Below are positions 23,597-27,261 of a stretch of DNA of 27,261 nt, piece after piece (the first letter of the stretch is position 1; every line of letters starts with the position of its first letter). This stretch comes from SHLJ01 sp041618535. GTDB taxonomy: Bacteria; Bacteroidota; Bacteroidia; Flavobacteriales; Flavobacteriaceae. Made by a program: the position numbers and the translations under genes. The notes beneath the pieces are model-generated. The model made no database searches and was not told the origin of the DNA. It saw nothing but the letters and a program-made list of their open reading frames with translations. The stretch covers positions 1 to 27,261 of the forward strand of contig JBFKFP010000017.1 in NCBI GenBank assembly GCA_041618535.1, given 5' to 3'.

Positions 23597-24376
23597 ATGG
23601 CAACAAAGAAAGAAACCACAGTTGAGGATCGTTTGAGAGCGCTATATGATCTTCAGTTGATTGACTCGAGGGTTGATGAAATCAGGAATGTAAGAGGCGA
23701 ATTGCCTCTTGAAGTTAGAGATCTTGAGGACGAGGTACTGGGTTTGAATACCAGGCTCGAAAAATTATACGAGGGAATCGGAGATCTTGAGGAGCAGATC
23801 AAAAACAAGAAAAACATGATCGAAGAATCAAAGGCTTTGATCAAGAAATATGCAGAACAGCAAAAGAATGTGCGTAACAATCGTGAATTCAACTCCCTTA
23901 CCAAAGAGGTGGAATACCAGGAGCTTGAAATCCAATTAGCTGAAAAACATATCAAGGAGTTCAAGGCCCAGATCGAGCAAAAGAATATCGTGATTGATGA
24001 GACCAGGGAAAAACTCAAAGAGCGGGACGATCATCTAAAGCATAAAAAGAATGAGCTGGATGAGATCTTAGCTGAGACCGAGAAGGAAGAGAAAGCCCTT
24101 CTCAAAAAATCAGATGAGTATAAAAAACAGATAGAAGACCGGTTGGTCCAGGCTTATGACAGGATAAGAAAGAACGTAAAAAACGGACTTGCTGTTGTTC
24201 CAATAGAAAGAGGTGCTTCCGGCGGTTCATTCTTTACCATACCTCCGCAGGTTCAGATGGAGATTGCATCTAGAAAGAAGATCATAACCGATGAGCATAG
24301 TGGAAGAATCCTGGTCGATGCAGAACTGGCCGAGGAGCAGCGTGGAAAGATGGAAAAGCTGTTTGCAAAGTTCTGA
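23597..24376 (+). CDS. Coiled-coil protein with cysteine-free C4-type zinc-ribbon domain
   Basis: A 259-residue protein of the family usually annotated 'zinc ribbon domain-containing protein' (C4-type zinc ribbon). Residues about 8-185 form a long charged antiparallel coiled coil. The C-terminal domain (about 200-259) keeps the family shape (GASGGSFFTIPPQ and TDEHSGRILV), but the four cysteine positions of the C-x2-C pairs are S208, S211, D232 and S235. The whole protein contains no cysteine, so it cannot bind zinc in the usual way. It follows the NIF3 gene by three bases, suggesting the two proteins act together. A strong terminator ends the operon. The function is unknown. Confidence 0.9.
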   Translation: MATKKETTVEDRLRALYDLQLIDSRVDEIRNVRGELPLEVRDLEDEVLGLNTRLEKLYEGIGDLEEQIKNKKNMIEESKALIKKYAEQQKNVRNNREFNSLTKEVEYQELEIQLAEKHIKEFKAQIEQKNIVIDETREKLKERDDHLKHKKNELDEILAETEKEEKALLKKSDEYKKQIEDRLVQAYDRIRKNVKNGLAVVPIERGASGGSFFTIPPQVQMEIASRKKIITDEHSGRILVDAELAEEQRGKMEKLFAKF

Positions 24377-24397
24377 TTTTAAATTGAAAAATAAATT

Positions 24398-24424
24398 AAG
24401 CCCTTCATCCGAAGGGCTTTTTTA
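24398..24424 (+). terminator. Rho-independent terminator after the NIF3/zinc-ribbon-like operon
   Basis: Perfect nine-base stem AAGCCCTTC (24398-24406) with GAAGGGCTT (24411-24419), loop ATCC, then a run of T to 24423. It ends transcription 22 bases past the coding stop. Confidence 0.93.
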
Positions 24425-24486
24425 TTTAATATAATTTTAAAATTAATTGCTTTTAGTATTTCTAATTTAGCAGGAAAATAGAAACT

Positions 24487-25143
24487 ATGAAAAAGATCAT
24501 TTTCAGTTTAATTCTGGGCCTGGTATTCAGTTGCCAGAACAATGCTCAGATCAATCCTAAACAACAGGCCGTAATAGACGCCGACCCTGTAGTTGTTCCT
24601 CTCGAAAATGGCAAAGCCCGAGCCTATTTTGCCAGTGGATGCTTCTGGTGTGTGGAGGCCGTTTACGAGAGCGTGAAAGGGGTTGACGAGGCCATAAGCG
24701 GTTACTCAGGTGGATTTACAAAAAACCCGACCTACGAGTTAAGCAATACGGGCAGAACCGGTCATGCCGAGGCGGTCGAGGTCATCTATGACCCCGAGGT
24801 GGTCAGTTTTGCCAGCCTTGTGGACGTCTATTTTGGTTCACAGGACCCGACACAGGTTAACGGCCAGGGACCTGACAGAGGTTCTCAGTACCGTTCCATA
24901 ATCTTTTACCAAAATGCGGAGCAGAAAAGAATCATAGAGCAGAAAAAAGCGGCCCTGGAAAAAGAATTAGGGGAGCCGGTTGCGGCAGAGGTCTACCCCT
25001 TTCTAAAATTCTGGGTGGCTGAGGGTTACCACCAGGATTTTGAAAAGCTTAACCCGAATCATCCGTATATCAGGCGAGTTTCGATTCCGAGGCTGAATCG
25101 ATTTAAGCAGAAATTTCCGGAATTGCTGAAAGCGGGTCATTGA
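24487..25143 (+). CDS. msrA: Peptide-methionine (S)-S-oxide reductase, exported
   Basis: MsrA reduces methionine-S-sulfoxide in proteins, repairing oxidative damage. The catalytic motif GCFWC is at 51-55 with C52 as the nucleophile. SGYSGG, the GRTGHAEAVEV region and FGSQDPTQVNGQGPDRGSQYRS complete the active site. The 218-residue form has a hydrophobic N-terminus (MKKIIFSLILGLVFSCQNNAQ) with a Cys at 16 in a lipobox-like context (VFSC), so it is probably an exported lipoprotein rather than the cytosolic form. No MsrB domain is fused. The promoter is unclear; an imperfect -7 (TAATTTAG, 24463-24470) lies upstream. A terminator-like hairpin follows. Confidence 0.95.
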   Translation: MKKIIFSLILGLVFSCQNNAQINPKQQAVIDADPVVVPLENGKARAYFASGCFWCVEAVYESVKGVDEAISGYSGGFTKNPTYELSNTGRTGHAEAVEVIYDPEVVSFASLVDVYFGSQDPTQVNGQGPDRGSQYRSIIFYQNAEQKRIIEQKKAALEKELGEPVAAEVYPFLKFWVAEGYHQDFEKLNPNHPYIRRVSIPRLNRFKQKFPELLKAGH

Positions 25144-25198
25144 TTGAATAAAATACATGTTTTGGAGAAACCTGGGATGTCTGCCTGACGGTAGAATG

Positions 25199-25227
25199 AA
25201 ACCCCTGCTCAGGCCGGGGTTTTTTTT
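25199..25227 (+). terminator. Probable rho-independent terminator after msrA
   Basis: Stem AAACCCC (25199-25205) pairs with GGGGTTT (25216-25222) around a ten-base loop, followed by further T to 25227. The rest of the 186-base gap to the next gene holds no promoter match or gene I can support. Confidence 0.8.
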
Positions 25228-25329
25228 GTGCAGGGTTCACATTTCCAGGGCATATCCGTATTTTTCTTAAATTTAAATCACTCAATCATACCTACTTAGG
25301 CTTGACCCTCATTTTAAAATCAATGCATC

Positions 25330-26856
25330 ATGAAGACCATCAGGCTATTTCTTCTGACCCTGTCCATCTGTTTTTCATTTCAATTAAACGCCCAGCAGGG
25401 TATCAACTACAAGGCCCTTTTCAAGTACAATAACGGGAATGTAATTGCCAATGACCTTATCGCGGTACAGTTCACGATATTAAAAGGCGTGGCCATGACC
25501 AGTGTCTACCAGGAAACACATACTCCAACAACGGACGCCAATGGAATTGTGATCGTTAATATAGGAGAGGGGTCTGTAGACTCAGGTGATTTTAACGCTA
25601 TAGACTGGAGCGCTGATGATCACTTTTTGAATGTGCAGATCAATACAGGAAGCGGCCTGACCGATATGGGGACCACTCAATTTATGGCCGTTCCATATGC
25701 CTTGAGCGCGGCCAATGCTGCATCTAAAATAGATGACCTAAGTGATGGCAGATCTGACAATGATGGCAGTGATGACGGGTCTTCAATATTTCTAGGTGTG
25801 GATGCCGGACTGAATGATGATGGTACAGACAACAGAAATACCGGAATCGGTTTTAATGCTCTCCAGACCAACATTTCGGGCGCTTTGAATACGGTGGCCG
25901 GAAGTAAGGCAATGCATAACAACATCAGCGGCAATTCCAATACCGCATTTGGCCTGGAAGCACTTTTTAGTAACACCACAACAGGCCGATTAACAGCTTT
26001 TGGGTACAAATCGCTCTTCAGTAATACCGATGGCGAATTCAATACAGCAACAGGTTATGAAGCCCTTTTTTCAAATAGTACGGGAAGCTACAATACGGCA
26101 AATGGGTATCAGGCCTTGTTATTTAATACCGAAGGAAGTAACAATACGGCAAATGGTTACAGAGCACTTTTTAACAATACTATCGGGGATGATAATACCG
26201 CCAACGGGCACGAGGCCCTTTTCAGCAATACCACGGGGTATGGGAATACCGCTAACGGAAGCTTTGCCCTTTACAGCAATACCACGGGATATTTTAATAC
26301 CGCATTTGGCCGGGAAGCCCTTCCCCACAATACCACCGGGTTTGGGAATACCGCCATCGGATGGGGTGCCCTTAGCTACAATACCACCGGGTCTAATAAC
26401 ACGGCCATTGGCTACAACGCTCTAGTCCCGGATGGAACCCAAGATAATCAGGTGCGAATAGGGAACACTTCAGTGGTCTACGCCGGCGTACAGGTGGCCT
26501 GGACAGTGACCTCGGATGAGTCCTGGAAAAAAGACATAGCTGAATTGCCATACGGTTTGAACATGGTTACCCAGCTTAAACCTGTCCATTACATCCGAAA
26601 AAACAACGACAAGCAAACACGGGAGATGGGCTTTATCGCCCAGGATGTTAAACAGGTATTGAAGGAACTGGGTTATGACGACCAGGGCTTTTTAACCAAG
26701 GACTATGAAGGCAGGATGAGTTTGCGGTACAATGATTTGATAGCCGTATTAACCAAGGCTGTCCAGGAACAGCAGGAGATCATTGAAAAACAAGACAAGA
26801 ACTACGGAAAACTTCTAAAAAGAGTAGAGCAATTGGAACTCGCGATCCAGCAGTAG
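25330..26856 (+). CDS. Exported repeat protein with C-terminal S74 (chaperone of endosialidase) domain
   Basis: A 508-residue precursor with a signal peptide (about 1-22, ending NAQ). A Bacteroidota N-terminal domain follows (about 23-125: GINYKALFKYNNGNVI to MAVPYALSAANAA), then an Asp/Ser-rich linker and twelve 17-residue repeats (170-373) resembling trimeric beta-roll heads. An S74 intramolecular chaperone domain comes next (about 395-470, signature S395-D396-x3-K400 in SDESWKKDI, and GFIAQDV). The C-terminal coiled coil is about 472-506. In phage tail fibres the S74 domain trimerises the fibre and cleaves itself off. Here a trimeric secreted or surface fibre is inferred. No phage genes surround it, and such genes are common in Bacteroidota chromosomes. 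Confidence 0.87.
   Translation: MKTIRLFLLTLSICFSFQLNAQQGINYKALFKYNNGNVIANDLIAVQFTILKGVAMTSVYQETHTPTTDANGIVIVNIGEGSVDSGDFNAIDWSADDHFLNVQINTGSGLTDMGTTQFMAVPYALSAANAASKIDDLSDGRSDNDGSDDGSSIFLGVDAGLNDDGTDNRNTGIGFNALQTNISGALNTVAGSKAMHNNISGNSNTAFGLEALFSNTTTGRLTAFGYKSLFSNTDGEFNTATGYEALFSNSTGSYNTANGYQALLFNTEGSNNTANGYRALFNNTIGDDNTANGHEALFSNTTGYGNTANGSFALYSNTTGYFNTAFGREALPHNTTGFGNTAIGWGALSYNTTGSNNTAIGYNALVPDGTQDNQVRIGNTSVVYAGVQVAWTVTSDESWKKDIAELPYGLNMVTQLKPVHYIRKNNDKQTREMGFIAQDVKQVLKELGYDDQGFLTKDYEGRMSLRYNDLIAVLTKAVQEQQEIIEKQDKNYGKLLKRVEQLELAIQQ
25837..26448 (+). repeat. Twelve tandem 51-base coding repeats (17-residue NTAxGxxAL units)
   Basis: Units begin every 51 bases from 25837 (25837, 25888, 25939, 25990, 26041, 26092 and so on to 26398). 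The protein pattern is NTAxGxxALxxNTTGxx. Units 5-11 are the most regular; units 1-4 and the last diverge. Shared DNA cores such as AGCAATACCACGGG recur in adjacent units near 26224 and 26275. The repeats are wholly in frame within the S74 protein. Confidence 0.92.
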
Positions 26857-26913
26857 ATCTGTCATTCGAATAAATAATTCCTGCAGCAGCTTGAACCCAC
26901 GGCATCAGTCGCT

Positions 26914-26931
26914 GATTTTTTGCATTGTCAG
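26914..26931 (+). terminator. Weak candidate terminator after the S74 protein gene
   Basis: A short stem ATCAG (26914-26918) with CTGAT (26922-26926), three-base loop, followed by six T. Five pairs with low GC make it marginal. The remaining 200 bases of this gap show only the promoter motif at 27060-27067. Confidence 0.35.
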
Positions 26932-27059
26932 GATAACGACACATTTGGCAATACTGGGTTTATTCCTTAATTTTATATTCGTTACAGCAATTTATCCTTC
27001 ACCCCGGATGTAATTGCCGTATCGGCACACCATATTCCACTTCACTTAAGATTACTGCG

Positions 27060-27067
27060 TAATTTTG
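27060..27067 (+). promoter_or_regulatory. Bacteroidota -7 promoter element for the last lipoprotein gene
   Basis: TAATTTTG, an exact TAnnTTTG match, ends 12 bases before the ATG at 27080, implying a leader of only about 6-8 bases. Confidence 0.55.
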
Positions 27068-27079
27068 AAAAAAACCATC

Positions 27080-27261
27080 ATGAAACGAATTACAAGCGCC
27101 TTTCTTATCCTCATCTCGGTGGCAGCCTGCAAGGATAAACCTCAGAACACCCCAACCGGCAAAGAACTGAGCATCTCGGAAAACATTGCTTTCGCTCATG
27201 GCTTTGAGCTCTGGGATAAAGTAGAGCAAATCGATTTTAGATTTAATATCGACAGGGATAC
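27080..27261 (+). CDS. Lipoprotein, DUF6503-like, cut by the window end
   Basis: Only the first 60 codons are in the window. The N-terminus MKRITSAFLILISVAAC is a lipoprotein signal peptide with lipobox VAAC and lipidated C17. The mature part has SENIAFAHGFELWDKVEQID and FRFNIDRD, which I recognise as the opening of a flavobacterial family labelled DUF6503 (an 'AHG-x-x-W' start followed by a beta strand). The protein would be anchored in the envelope; function unknown. The ATG lies 12 bases after a -7 promoter motif. The family call rests on a short stretch and is moderate. Confidence 0.7.
   Translation, partial: MKRITSAFLILISVAACKDKPQNTPTGKELSISENIAFAHGFELWDKVEQIDFRFNIDRD

Noticed and set aside
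25144..25329. Possible small gene or promoter between msrA and the S74 gene
   Set aside because: Only the terminator-like hairpin is supported; no exact TAnnTTTG and no plausible short reading frame.
26000..26425. 141-residue open frame on the plus strand over the repeats
   Set aside because: It is a periodic shadow of the 51-base repeats in another frame of the S74 gene, with no family resemblance.
25837..26448. CRISPR-like array
   Set aside because: Period is 51 bases without distinct spacers, every unit is in frame and codes for the NTAxGxxAL pattern; it is a protein repeat.
25330..26856. Prophage tail-fibre remnant
   Set aside because: The S74 domain recalls phage fibres, but the protein has a signal peptide and no structural, lysis or integrase gene is nearby; this type is common in Bacteroidota chromosomes.

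Overview
The window reads as a chromosomal core segment of a marine-type Flavobacteriaceae (Bacteroidota). The grounds are the gene content (flavobacterial rsfS-ftsH-LUD-cdsA-psd order, TPR hybrid kinase, S74 'chaperone of endosialidase' surface protein, DUF1573 protein), proteins that match flavobacterial versions closely, A-rich rather than Shine-Dalgarno leaders, and repeated use of the Bacteroidota -7 promoter motif TAnnTTTG ahead of start codons. No tRNA, rRNA, IS element, prophage or CRISPR array is visible. Almost every base is coding; the largest gap is about 220 bases.

Layout. 40-1821: pyrE, an SRPBCC protein and, convergent, a biotin-protein ligase. 1915-6667: rsfS-ftsH, then LUD-cdsA-psd-acyl-CoA-binding protein, an envelope quality-control and phospholipid synthesis block with overlapping genes. 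6674-9301 (minus): valS, whose reading frame is interrupted by one in-frame TAA at 7133-7135 although 153 codons of well conserved sequence follow in the same frame. 9472-11286: an exported DUF1573 protein and a convergent two-lobed aspartyl protease with PDZ domain. 11405-13608: an aspartate-family aminotransferase overlapping murB. 13667-18157: an ECF sigma factor with RskA-like anti-sigma factor, a tiny Cys-rich membrane protein, a family 2 glycosyltransferase, a second ECF sigma factor and a non-canonical Nramp-like transporter, the last four packed as one unit. 18196-21448: lipA and a TPR hybrid histidine kinase. 21445-24376: lpxK (minus), a NIF3-family protein and a cysteine-free 'zinc ribbon' protein. 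24487-27261: exported MsrA, an S74-domain protein with twelve 17-residue repeats, and the start of a lipoprotein.

Functionally the region is dominated by envelope building and maintenance: phospholipids (CdsA, Psd), peptidoglycan (MurB), lipid A (LpxK), membrane protein turnover (FtsH), envelope sensing (sigma/anti-sigma, hybrid kinase) and exported proteins. Translation and cofactor genes (ValS, RsfS, LipA, BirA) are interspersed. I do not see an exotic new system. The strongest anomaly is the nonsense codon in the normally essential valS gene. Secondary points are the atypical Nramp metal-site residues, a recurrent promoter motif that corrects three gene starts, an apparently leaderless pyrE, and two sigma genes with TTG start codons.
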